A stretch of 30,655 bases of DNA, taken from a virus. The position numbers were made by a program, and so were the translations under genes. Shown in pieces: positions 14,023 to 22,044 of the stretch (position 1 is the first letter of the stretch; each line of letters begins with the position of its first letter). Below the pieces are notes generated by a model. That model did not search any database, was not told the origin of the DNA, and worked only from the letters and a program-made list of their open reading frames with translations. The stretch covers positions 1-30,655 of IMG/VR virus record IMGVR_UViG_3300048672_000788. One strand, written 5' to 3'.

Positions 14023-15092
14023 CACATTCCCCTTCCCGATCTGCCGTAGGCGACCCGGAGTTGGGATGCTAGTCCGTAGAGACCGGCGCCGGTTGTCTCC
14101 GGGCGGACGGCTGAGCCGCTTCCAGCTGGACGCGCGTAGGCGCCTGCCATGTCGGAGACTCCTGCCACGGCGTGGGAAATTGTGTGTTGCTCGACCAGTG
14201 CGGGCGGAACCCACGCTGTAATAGCTGTTCCCGATGTGTGTGTGGCCACTGTGCTTCCGGTAGCTCCTCGGCTGACTACAAGTGACCATGGTGCGTACAC
14301 GGTGGACGAGATCGCGTGGATCGCCAGAGCAGTGCCGTTGTGTGCGCGGCGGACGACCATCGTTGTTGGTGTGACGTCGGTGACCAGCATTCTCTCGGAT
14401 CCGATCAGGATGATCTGACCTGGTGAGATTGCTGCCGTCGACGCGATTGTGAGGAGAGTGTCCGCCGATGACGCGGTGATCCCGACTGTGAGCGCCTGAC
14501 CGGTGGTGATCATGCGCGTGTCGGTGATGGTCATCCTTTCCGACCCGATGGTGAGGACCGTGCCGACGCTGATCCGTGATGGATCTGTGACAGACGTGAT
14601 GTCAACGCCGGTCTCCGTGAGGTCGAGATCCTCTGCCAGGGATGCAGCTGGCGTCTGAGTATTCCATCCCCAGATACCAGTGATCATGATCGATTGCTGT
14701 GATCCGGACGTTCCACCTTCCCACGCGTACGACGATGACTGGTCGATCTCGATCCTGCTGTACGGAGCGGATGCCCCGTCGTCAAGTCCGCCCCGGAGGA
14801 TATATCCGGACGAGGGGATGACCGTTCCACCGGATGTGATCGATGTCGGCGTGTGGATCGAGTACTGGCCGAGCCATAGTGTCCGGTTCGGTCCGGGTTG
14901 GGTGAGCTGGTCTGGCCAGTCAAAGGTGATGGTCCCAGTCCAGGGAAAGAATCTACGGTGGCAGATTGCGTCGGTGGCATCAGATGCTGCGGCGATTGCC
15001 CGGTCCAGTCGGGTGATGTCGCGTGGGGACCAGGTCTGGTCGGTGGCTCCCTGGACGATGTCGCGCGTGCAGTACCAGATGCGGTCAGCCAT
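14022..15092 (-). CDS. Head-tail connector/adaptor with inserted beta domains, 356 aa
   Basis: The first 110 residues look like a head-tail adaptor: DITRLDRAIAAASDATDAIC is a helical start typical of gp6/gp15-like adaptors. It is followed by a beta region, FFPWTGTITFDWPDQL. Residues about 170-280 contain two copies of a small beta module ending in IGSERMTITD and IGSERMLVTD, with RRAHNGTALAIHA. This module resembles the C-terminus of the 917-aa minor tail protein. The C-terminal part returns to an adaptor-like helix (HTISHAVAGVSDMAGAYARP). At 356 aa it is about three times the usual adaptor length because of these insertions. It overlaps the upstream gene by eight bases. Confidence 0.68.
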   Translation of the reverse strand: MADRIWYCTRDIVQGATDQTWSPRDITRLDRAIAAASDATDAICHRRFFPWTGTITFDWPDQLTQPGPNRTLWLGQYSIHTPTSITSGGTVIPSSGYILRGGLDDGASAPYSRIEIDQSSSYAWEGGTSGSQQSIMITGIWGWNTQTPAASLAEDLDLTETGVDITSVTDPSRISVGTVLTIGSERMTITDTRMITTGQALTVGITASSADTLLTIASTAAISPGQIILIGSERMLVTDVTPTTMVVRRAHNGTALAIHAISSTVYAPWSLVVSRGATGSTVATHTSGTAITAWVPPALVEQHTISHAVAGVSDMAGAYARPAGSGSAVRPETTGAGLYGLASQLRVAYGRSGRGM

Positions 15093-15912
15093 GATCTGTC
15101 CACCCGTCGAATTTGCAATGAAGTATCCCGGTAGTTCCGATTTCCAGTGGCCATGAGCACTGTGGGCAGTCGACTGGTGCAGCGGTCATCTCGTCCGTGT
15201 AACGTTCCGCGTTCTCCTGGATGATCGAGATCATCCCGTACCATCCGGTCCCGGTCCCGGTCTGTTCCGGTTCCAGGAATCCGGACGATCTCGGTCTAGG
15301 AGCGGTTGTCGTGGATGTGAGATTGACACCTGGTGTTCCGGTGACGTCGAGGGATCCTGCCGATACGGGCAGGATCCCGGACGGTGTCCCAGATATCGTA
15401 ACATCCTGGGCAAACAGGATGTCCGGAAAATAGCATCCGCCGCTGAATTGTCCAGTTGGATACGACAATGTCCCGGCGGATGCCGTGAATCTCCCATTCC
15501 GTGCTGGTGTCACCGTGTCGTCCGCCGGAGACGTGAGATTGCCGTGCACAACGGACATCCCAGTGAAGAACCCGCCAGACGCGACGTACCGATTCGGTGT
15601 CCAGACGCACGCGTAGTACGTCTGACCAGCTGTGACGGCTACCGGCGACGCGAAAAACACGCTGTTCCACGCGCCCGGTGTCCATCCGGCGGAAAACGTC
15701 GCCTGACCGAGTAGGATTCCTGACGCATCGGACGTCCGTAGGTACAGTGCGCCCACCGGGGCAGATGATGGCGAGACAGTGGGGAACCACCATCTGATTC
15801 CCAGAACATTTCCAGCTACAGCAGGTATAACTAGTGTGGCCAGAGTGTAGTCGGTCCCATCAGTCAGATCAGTCGATACCGGCGTCTGAGTGGTGAAGAC
15901 CGACTCGGCCAT
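15085..15912 (-). CDS. DUF4082-like structural protein with C-terminal zinc ribbon, 275 aa
   Basis: Residues about 5-175 match the layout of DUF4082 domains, a beta-sandwich seen in bacterial surface proteins: VLGIRWWFPTVSPS, a GALYLRTSDASGILLGQATF stretch, GWTPGAWNSVFFASPVAVTA, and TYYACVWTPNRYVASGG. Residues about 180-225 form a threonine- and proline-rich linker, and the end holds a cysteine cluster (C249, C252, C266) with CPQC and CKFDGW like small zinc ribbons in phage head genes. Its place between capsid and connector genes suggests a head decoration or neck fibre. The binding partner is unknown. Confidence 0.65.
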   Translation of the reverse strand: MAESVFTTQTPVSTDLTDGTDYTLATLVIPAVAGNVLGIRWWFPTVSPSSAPVGALYLRTSDASGILLGQATFSAGWTPGAWNSVFFASPVAVTAGQTYYACVWTPNRYVASGGFFTGMSVVHGNLTSPADDTVTPARNGRFTASAGTLSYPTGQFSGGCYFPDILFAQDVTISGTPSGILPVSAGSLDVTGTPGVNLTSTTTAPRPRSSGFLEPEQTGTGTGWYGMISIIQENAERYTDEMTAAPVDCPQCSWPLEIGTTGILHCKFDGWTDHG

Positions 15913-15917
15913 AACGG

Positions 15918-16349
15918 TCAGCTCGCCGGAAACGTGATAGTCAGCGACAGGATCTGGACCGATCCTCCAAACGTGACCGACGTCGTGGACGCGATCATGT
16001 CTCCTCCACCACCGGATGCCGTGACCGTGCCGTCGACAATTCCTAGACCGGTACCAGCTGCTTCGGTCGAATCAAGCAGCCGCCACCACGTCGCGGTTCC
16101 ATCAGCTGCCCCTGACGTCACCCTCGGAGTGGAGACGTCCAGGGTGATGACACCGAGACCGGCTGTCCCAAACGACGGATCGCCCAACACGAATTCGGCC
16201 AGCATAGTTCCAGCTGCGTACGCATCTGGAGTTGCCGGACGTGTCCCGGAGTAGATCCGGATCCGACCGGCGCCAGCACCGGAATCCGGTAGGATCCCGA
16301 CGGCGTTTCCCTGGGCATTTTGTGCAGCGACGGACATGGTGAGGGTCAT
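15918..16349 (-). CDS. Head-region structural protein, 143 aa
   Basis: The motif GRIRIYSGTRPATPDAYAAG followed by MLAEFVLGDPSF belongs to a small family frequent among phage structural genes, often near head or fibre genes, with a beta-rich fold and no firm function. The rest is beta-rich with glycine and threonine and ends SLTITFPAS. The stop lies five bases before the next gene, and the start overlaps the previous stop. It probably makes a virion surface component. Confidence 0.65.
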   Translation of the reverse strand: MTLTMSVAAQNAQGNAVGILPDSGAGAGRIRIYSGTRPATPDAYAAGTMLAEFVLGDPSFGTAGLGVITLDVSTPRVTSGAADGTATWWRLLDSTEAAGTGLGIVDGTVTASGGGGDMIASTTSVTFGGSVQILSLTITFPAS

Positions 16350-16651
16350 CTGGTCGGCCTAGTCCTGGTGCTGGTGATTACTTTCCGGTTCTTCCCGGTC
16401 CGTTCCGCCTCATCGACGTCCGTCCCGGATGCGAGATGGTCGAGAACTTCTCGGACAGTGTGGTCGGATGGTTCAAAGACAGCTGGAGCTTGATTAGCAG
16501 CTGGAGTTGGGATCTCCTTCTGCTGTTCGTATCCTGTGATCTTCACGAGATCCTCCGAACCTTCAGCAAAATATGCAATACTGCCACATTGGGGACATGC
16601 TGACTGTCCAACTGCGTACGCAGCTGGACAGTCAGCACAGAACCACAGCAT
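16346..16651 (-). CDS. Zinc-ribbon protein of the head module, 101 aa
   Basis: The N-terminus has CADC and CPQC knuckles (FCADCPAAYAVGQSACPQCG) that would bind one zinc ion. A linker rich in A and P follows, and a C-terminal helix with HTVREVLDHLASGTDVDEAE and GKNRKVI. The C-terminal 'TV.EVLdyl' element is common in short proteins after major capsid genes in actinophages. It may be a head assembly or connector factor. The start at 16651 is two bases from the stop of the preceding gene. Confidence 0.68.
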   Translation of the reverse strand: MLWFCADCPAAYAVGQSACPQCGSIAYFAEGSEDLVKITGYEQQKEIPTPAANQAPAVFEPSDHTVREVLDHLASGTDVDEAERTGKNRKVITSTRTRPTR

Positions 16652-16652
16652 C

Positions 16653-17108
16653 TTAGGCCGCCACCAGAGCAGCCCCGGTGTCCACCGGGACCCACGTCAC
16701 GTACCAGGTGATCGCACCATCGGTGCCTGCCGAGACGTGCTCGATCTGGCCGGTCGTGACCAGGATCGGCTTGGCCAGACCGGCACAGGAACCAGGTCCG
16801 CCGATGATCGAATCGGTCTTCACGCCCGTGAAGGACAGAATGTTTCCGGCAGGCGTGTCGGTGGTTCCGATGTCGGTTGCTGCCACCATGTCCGTGGTTG
16901 TTCCAGTTGTGGGGTTCGCCTGGATTTTGTATGAGTTGGCGACCGTGATCGCCGTCGTCACGACACCGAACATCTGCGTGATCTGAACAACTCCACCCGT
17001 GATCGTGAACAAGGCCACGGTGGTAGCTGCCAAGGTCCCGGTCTCTTTTGTCGCCAGGGTCCCCAGAAGAAGACGCCGCATATCTGTTCCAGAAATCATC
17101 GTGCTCAC
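16653..17108 (-). CDS. Probable capsid decoration or head-associated protein, 151 aa
   Basis: I place the start at GTG 17108 because AGGAGGAG lies six bases before it; this is one of the strongest ribosome sites in the genome. A longer frame from ATG 17135 would include that ribosome site in coding sequence. The product is rich in T, G, V and I and almost wholly beta, with repeated strand-turn patterns. This fits a trimeric head decoration protein, and the strong translation signal fits a virion protein made in quantity. It follows the capsid gene and another beta-rich protein. The role is inferred from order and composition. Confidence 0.65.
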   Translation of the reverse strand: MSTMISGTDMRRLLLGTLATKETGTLAATTVALFTITGGVVQITQMFGVVTTAITVANSYKIQANPTTGTTTDMVAATDIGTTDTPAGNILSFTGVKTDSIIGGPGSCAGLAKPILVTTGQIEHVSAGTDGAITWYVTWVPVDTGAALVAA

Positions 17109-17119
17109 GTCTACTCCTC

Positions 17120-17638
17120 CTATCCCTGAAGCCACTCGGGCATCTTCGACGGCGCTCGTTTAGTCGCCAGATCGTGCGGCAGGTACAGCAGACACCCGAG
17201 CTGCGCATTACCTCCGACATCCGCGACGCTAGCGTTCACCCACTCGTACCCATCGGTGAGAGAATCCCCGGACACGGAGAAAACGACGATCTGTTGCTCT
17301 TCGGCCGAGGTACCGGCTCCACCGGGATCGGTGATCGTCGCAGCAGCAGTCTGGGTCACCGTTGTCCACGTCTCGTCACCATCGAGAGTCGTCTCGGACT
17401 TCACGTGGTACCGGTCGATCACTGCGAGATTCGCCGACGTTCCACCAGTGTATGCAGTGTGCTCTTGCAGGGTGATGACTGGGTCATCACCTGCGGTTCC
17501 AGCACCCTTGAAGAACACAACCGTCAGGGCATCACAGTGACGAAGCCGGATCCTCTTTCCCGTGTTCGCAGTAGTCTGCATGTCGACCGGAGCAAAACCG
17601 ATCGAGATGTCGAAGCTGTCGCCCAACCGTTCCTTCAC
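17120..17638 (-). CDS. Head-associated structural protein, 172 aa
   Basis: The gene starts with GTG 17638 behind GGAGGAAAC, an excellent ribosome site. It lies directly after the major capsid gene, where actinophages often carry a head decoration or capsid-associated protein. The N-terminal half has the pattern RIRLRHCDALTVVFFKGAGT followed by PVITLQEH; this 'ltvvffkg.gtagddpvitl.e' form is one I associate with conserved capsid-adjacent proteins. The C-terminal half ends with GCLLYLPHDLATKRAP. Exact function unknown. Confidence 0.65.
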   Translation of the reverse strand: MKERLGDSFDISIGFAPVDMQTTANTGKRIRLRHCDALTVVFFKGAGTAGDDPVITLQEHTAYTGGTSANLAVIDRYHVKSETTLDGDETWTTVTQTAAATITDPGGAGTSAEEQQIVVFSVSGDSLTDGYEWVNASVADVGGNAQLGCLLYLPHDLATKRAPSKMPEWLQG

Positions 17639-17664
17639 GTTTCCTCCTAACTAAAAGTTATGGA

Positions 17665-19002
17665 TCAGGCACGTGCGGCGATACACACATACGGCGAGAG
17701 GGTGGCCGAGCTGTTCGCCGGTGTGAGCGCGGACAGAACCAGCGGACGACCATCCACCCGCTGGATGAGTTTGTACACCGTCTTGTCGCTCAGGAACTTC
17801 ACGTGCGGCGACGAATCCATGGTCATGGCTTTCCTGTCGCCAATCCCATACCGGCTCAGGTCATAGAATCCAATATCACCCTGGTCGCCGAGCGTTGGAA
17901 CCTTCTCCGTGAAGAATACCGGACGCCCGAGAATAGTCATCGGCGGACCAACCTGCCCGTTGTTGAGCCAGATCGCCGATCCACCGGTTCCAACGGACAG
18001 CGCCATCAGCGCCAGCTCTGGGAACGTATCGAGATTTGCGATCCAAACCGCGTTTGAAAGCGAAGACGACAACATCCTGGAATACATTTTTACAATGTTC
18101 TCCCAGAGGATGGTGTCAGCCGCCTGGCCAGCTTCCTTGGCCACTACCACCGTTGCAGGAGCCGACAGCATCCCGAGAGGCTCACCGACACCGCTCCCAC
18201 TCAGGAACGCAACATCCTCAGCCCATGCGAGTGCCGCTGGATATGCGCGGCTGATGTACGCCGTGAACGCCGGAACCGAATCCTCGATGAGTTCATTCGG
18301 AACTGACGTAGCAGCCGTCAGTTTCTTGGCATCGAAGACTGTGGACGAGAACGAAGAATCTGTCTCAGTAATTGTTGCACCTTCGGCCGTCCAGTAGCAG
18401 TGGATCCCATACGGACCGGTCGTGTGGCTGGAATCCTCCTCAGCCGGGAACGACAAGCGACCGACAGTCATCGGGAAAACCAGCGCACCCCTGCGCATCA
18501 CAGAATTTTCAAGAGCAGTCTGGATGAGATCTGATCTCACCATCTCCGGGACCAGGAAACCACCGAGAGACGGAATCTCAGAGGAATATTCATTGACAAT
18601 CCGGTCGTACTTGGCCCGGGCTTTATTGGACACTTTGCAGCTCTTGTGGTACGACGCGTGAGAGATTTCCGTGATGGACATCGCGTCGCTGGAACGGTCG
18701 AGCACGACACCAGGAGCAGTCTCTTCATATTCCGCGTTACGCGACCGGGACTTTGAGGACGGCATGAGCGGAATATCACTGTCAATTCCGTTGTTCTTTG
18801 CCATATCCTGAATTGAGATCTGGATCTGCTCACGAATTAGCTGATTCATGTCCTTGTCAGCTTTTGCCTGAGCATGAGCATAGTCTTTGATCCATGCAGT
18901 GAGTTCCAGCGGATTAGAAAGAAGATCCTGGAGATTCTTCGGGTTCTCCAGGGTAGCTTCCAGTTCTTCCGGACTGGTAGGGATAGCCTGCCTGATAGTC
19001 AT
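17665..19002 (-). CDS. Major capsid protein, HK97 fold, 445 aa
   Basis: The first 130 residues are helical and charged (a delta-domain-like scaffold, for example DYAHAQAKADKDMNQLIREQ) and are expected to be cut off by the protease encoded upstream. The remainder shows HK97 family features: GGFLVPEMVRSDLI at the start of the mature part, the E-loop with RRGALVFPMTVGRLSFPAEE, AEDVAFLSGSGVGEPLGML, a helix with ENIVKMYSRM, and ILGRPVFFTEKVPTLGDQGD near the P-domain. Length is typical. Its ATG overlaps the protease stop (ATGA) and AAAGGA precedes it. Confidence 0.93.
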   Translation of the reverse strand: MTIRQAIPTSPEELEATLENPKNLQDLLSNPLELTAWIKDYAHAQAKADKDMNQLIREQIQISIQDMAKNNGIDSDIPLMPSSKSRSRNAEYEETAPGVVLDRSSDAMSITEISHASYHKSCKVSNKARAKYDRIVNEYSSEIPSLGGFLVPEMVRSDLIQTALENSVMRRGALVFPMTVGRLSFPAEEDSSHTTGPYGIHCYWTAEGATITETDSSFSSTVFDAKKLTAATSVPNELIEDSVPAFTAYISRAYPAALAWAEDVAFLSGSGVGEPLGMLSAPATVVVAKEAGQAADTILWENIVKMYSRMLSSSLSNAVWIANLDTFPELALMALSVGTGGSAIWLNNGQVGPPMTILGRPVFFTEKVPTLGDQGDIGFYDLSRYGIGDRKAMTMDSSPHVKFLSDKTVYKLIQRVDGRPLVLSALTPANSSATLSPYVCIAARA

Positions 19003-19883
19003 GCTGGATTCCTTTCCCTGCTAGGCCGGTACAGTCCGGCTCTTATGGCATCGATCAGCTGCTGTGACGTGAGCACCGGAAATGGAACGGGATCTGGTGC
19101 TGGTTCCTGGGTCCTGGTGAGGATCGGTGGTTTCGGGGCCGAATCCCTACCAGGGTACTTGAACATCTTCAGATCCCACATTGAAGTAGGACTCTTCTTA
19201 GGACTCTTCTTCGGTCGACAACCGTCCATGACCGTGCCGTCATCGTCGACGATATCCTCATCCGGTACATCCTGGACCACGATGGAATCGTCCCCGGACT
19301 CCGGTTTCAGCACGCCGTCTGCTAGACCAGCTGCGACGGCCTCATCGGCGTTATACCAGGTCTCTGCCAGCATAAGTGACCGCCAAGTTTCGACCGTCCC
19401 TGTCCCGGTTTGAGCCTGATACAGCCCAGCGATGGAATCGGACAGCTTATCCAGCATGTCCGCCATCTGCCTCATTTCAGATGCAGGGCCGACTGCCACA
19501 CCCATCGCGTCGTGGATCATCATCATCGCGCCCGGAGAGATCGTCACCTCATCCCCAGCTGTGGCAATAATTGATGCAGCTGACGCGGCCAGACCATCGA
19601 TCTGGACCCGGACGCGTGCCGGATGCTGAGATATTGCGTTCCGGATCGCTATCCCATCGAACGCGTCTCCTCCCGGTGAGTTGATCCTCACCAGGATGTC
19701 GGTAACGTCCAGGGTGGACAACTGCGAGACCAGGGACGACGCATTGATCCCGTATTCTCCCCAATCACCAATCTCATCGTAGATCATGATCTCCGCCGTT
19801 CCACCGGACGAAGAAACAAGATTCCACGACCTGATGCGTGACGCATCAATATTCTTCCTGGCGAACATTCCTTTCACGCTCAT
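18999..19883 (-). CDS. Capsid maturation protease, ClpP/S14-like, 294 aa
   Basis: The ClpP fold is shown by INSPGGDAFDGIAI, then GLAASAASIIATAG with the likely nucleophile Ser101, and MMIHDAMG with His124. It would cleave the scaffold part of the capsid protein inside the prohead. The region after about 200 is acidic and then proline-rich (EPAPDPVPFP) with a short helix at the end, which may help scaffold assembly. I used ATG 19883, which overlaps the portal stop by ATGA; a frame eight codons longer lacks support. Confidence 0.9.
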   Translation of the reverse strand: MSVKGMFARKNIDASRIRSWNLVSSSGGTAEIMIYDEIGDWGEYGINASSLVSQLSTLDVTDILVRINSPGGDAFDGIAIRNAISQHPARVRVQIDGLAASAASIIATAGDEVTISPGAMMMIHDAMGVAVGPASEMRQMADMLDKLSDSIAGLYQAQTGTGTVETWRSLMLAETWYNADEAVAAGLADGVLKPESGDDSIVVQDVPDEDIVDDDGTVMDGCRPKKSPKKSPTSMWDLKMFKYPGRDSAPKPPILTRTQEPAPDPVPFPVLTSQQLIDAIRAGLYRPSRERNPA

Positions 19884-22006
19884 TTTGCTGCCTCTTTTTC
19901 GATCCACTTGCTGGTGTCTTTACCCGGACGGTACACGACAACCACCTGGCCACGGCACCTAGGCCCACCCTCACACTCAACATATTTCCCGGACGGATAC
20001 AGGCGGTTCACCTGATCGAGATCCTCACCGAGCCATCTCCGGTCGACCCTTCGACAGAACGCACACGTATTCACGTCCAGTTTCTCACTGGAATAGTATT
20101 CTGCTACGGGAGCTTTCCTGAGAGTACTCATCCGTCCCGCATACTGTGCACTGGTCAGTGCCGACCCGATCTGGAGTCTCGGCGACGCATCAGTCAGAGA
20201 ATCAAGGTGCTCCCGAACCATCCTCCCGATGGTTACGGCATCGAGACCAGATCCCCGGAGCTGTAGCGCGCTCCATGCCGCTGACGTCGCGATCCCTGCC
20301 GCCATGAGCCCGGTGACGATCGCGGCTTCGGCAGCCAGGGATCCATCGTCCGGTTCCACTGGTGCAACTTGGTATGGTGCACCGGCCGCGTTCGCTTCGT
20401 CCGCCATCTGCTGAGCTGATTCTCCGGCCAGAGCACTCATCGCGTCGGCTAGGATCGCGGACGCTTCTGTGACCGGTACTTCGAGCCGGGTGAGCAGATC
20501 CCAGTTGTTCATGTTCACAGCGTGAACGATCTGCTCAACCAGGGACGCATACTGAATATCGAGGATGGTCGACCACCGATCCAGGATGCCAGCCAATTTG
20601 GTAAGCCACGCTTCCTGGACCAGGTCGAGATCGGGAATCTGTTCATCGGTCAGCCGTGGGTGACCGTACTGGTCTGGAATATCGGCTTCCGTGAGAACCG
20701 GATATCTGTGTGAGTGCGACGGCATGGTCTGAATGATCGTGGCAGGTGCTGGTCCTAGCGCCGGAACCGGTGCTGGTGCTGGTGCTGGTTTCTGGATGAC
20801 CGTGGTGGATCGGGCGATCAGGGGCAGACCGAGAGCATCCATGGTCGCATCCGGGTCGAATCCGGACGCGATCAGGATGCTGGCCGCGCCGACCTTCGAG
20901 TCACGCTCGGCGTTTTCCTGTGCCGAGTCGTCACGTTGGACTGGTGACACGAAGTCCAGCTCAATGGTCGGGTCACCAAAGAGTGGAACCAGGATGCGGT
21001 TTGCTGCGCCACGGATCCGGCGGAGACGTGGAAGGACCAGGTCCTCATCGAACATGAGTTTCTGGGTCTCGGCGACGTCTCTTGGTACGCCGTCAGTGAG
21101 GCCGAGTAGTGCTCTCGGGAATCCGAATGCTGCGATGATGAAATCGACATCGATCTTCCGGAGATTACTCAGGTCCATGTCCCGGATCGAATAGTTCTGT
21201 GGAGTCCAGGTATCTTCCCCTTCGAGGAAGATTGTCGCACCGGCACGGCTCGGACCCCTGTGGGCGAAATCGAAACGGCGCTTTTTCCGGAGAAACTCAT
21301 CATCGCTGATGGTAGTGGCTGAATGGAATACTCCGCCAGGGAAAGCGCCATTCATGAAGAACGCGTGGTTCCATTCTGATGACATCCTGGACGATTGAAT
21401 ATCAGTCATCGCGGCCTGAACCGGTCCGATTCCCCGGATGATGTCCGTCGGGTGAGGCCTCCGGATCCAGATGACCTGGTCCAGGGGGATCGTCGTCTCC
21501 TGACCCTCTGGACCAATTTGTGTCCACGACGTCAGGATCTTCGTCGGGTGCGTTTCAGGACGCATCCGGTCCGGGCGTTGCGGCCACAGCTGGACCGGGA
21601 CCCGGCCGAGCATCGACACGAGGATGCATGATTCTCCGACTAGTTCCTGGTGTTGCTGGATCTGTTCCAGGAGGGAGACACGGTCCATGAGTCGATTCGG
21701 GTTGTTCCACAGCCGCGCCAGGGGATGATCCGGGAGGATAATCCGATCTGCTTCAGTTCCTCCCGTGGGTCGTCGATAGACATGCCATTCAGCTGTAGAT
21801 ACCGCTGTTGTCAGCCTGTCCACGATCTGGTATAGGATCCCGACCTGTGACTGGGTCCGATAATACGCTTCTGGCACTGACCCTTCGGCGGATGTCGACC
21901 ATGTCGGCCATGAGTGGACCATCGGTACCGGTGCATCGGCGCGCGGTCGGATCCTGGACATCAGGCTGGAGATAGTCCTCGGTCTCCTGTCGTCTCCTGT
22001 GCGCAC
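19880..22006 (-). CDS. Portal protein fused to a MuF-like C-terminal domain, 708 aa
   Basis: The N-terminal 400 residues match HK97-type portals: EAYYRTQSQVGILYQIVDRL, DHPLARLWNNPN, an IWIRRPHPTDIIRGIGPVQA stretch, MSSEWNHAFFMNGAFPGGV, and a GLTDGVPRDVAETQKLMFDE segment. A proline- and alanine-rich hinge (APAPVPALGPAPA) near 420 separates the second half. There the end carries C648, C651, C678 and C684 in CAFCRRVDRRW ... CEGGPRCRGQV, the pattern of phage Mu gpF-like head proteins. The fusion joins two usually adjacent genes. The start is uncertain: GTG 22006 lacks a good ribosome site, and ATG 21961 is possible. Confidence 0.88.
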   Translation of the reverse strand: MRTGDDRRPRTISSLMSRIRPRADAPVPMVHSWPTWSTSAEGSVPEAYYRTQSQVGILYQIVDRLTTAVSTAEWHVYRRPTGGTEADRIILPDHPLARLWNNPNRLMDRVSLLEQIQQHQELVGESCILVSMLGRVPVQLWPQRPDRMRPETHPTKILTSWTQIGPEGQETTIPLDQVIWIRRPHPTDIIRGIGPVQAAMTDIQSSRMSSEWNHAFFMNGAFPGGVFHSATTISDDEFLRKKRRFDFAHRGPSRAGATIFLEGEDTWTPQNYSIRDMDLSNLRKIDVDFIIAAFGFPRALLGLTDGVPRDVAETQKLMFDEDLVLPRLRRIRGAANRILVPLFGDPTIELDFVSPVQRDDSAQENAERDSKVGAASILIASGFDPDATMDALGLPLIARSTTVIQKPAPAPAPVPALGPAPATIIQTMPSHSHRYPVLTEADIPDQYGHPRLTDEQIPDLDLVQEAWLTKLAGILDRWSTILDIQYASLVEQIVHAVNMNNWDLLTRLEVPVTEASAILADAMSALAGESAQQMADEANAAGAPYQVAPVEPDDGSLAAEAAIVTGLMAAGIATSAAWSALQLRGSGLDAVTIGRMVREHLDSLTDASPRLQIGSALTSAQYAGRMSTLRKAPVAEYYSSEKLDVNTCAFCRRVDRRWLGEDLDQVNRLYPSGKYVECEGGPRCRGQVVVVYRPGKDTSKWIEKEAAK

Positions 22007-22044
22007 GATCTGATCATAGCTCGAATCCAGGAGAACGCGACGAA

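Noticed and set aside
18874-19413. Plus-strand frame of 179 codons
   Set aside because: It is antisense to the capsid and protease genes, whose family motifs are plain on the other strand.
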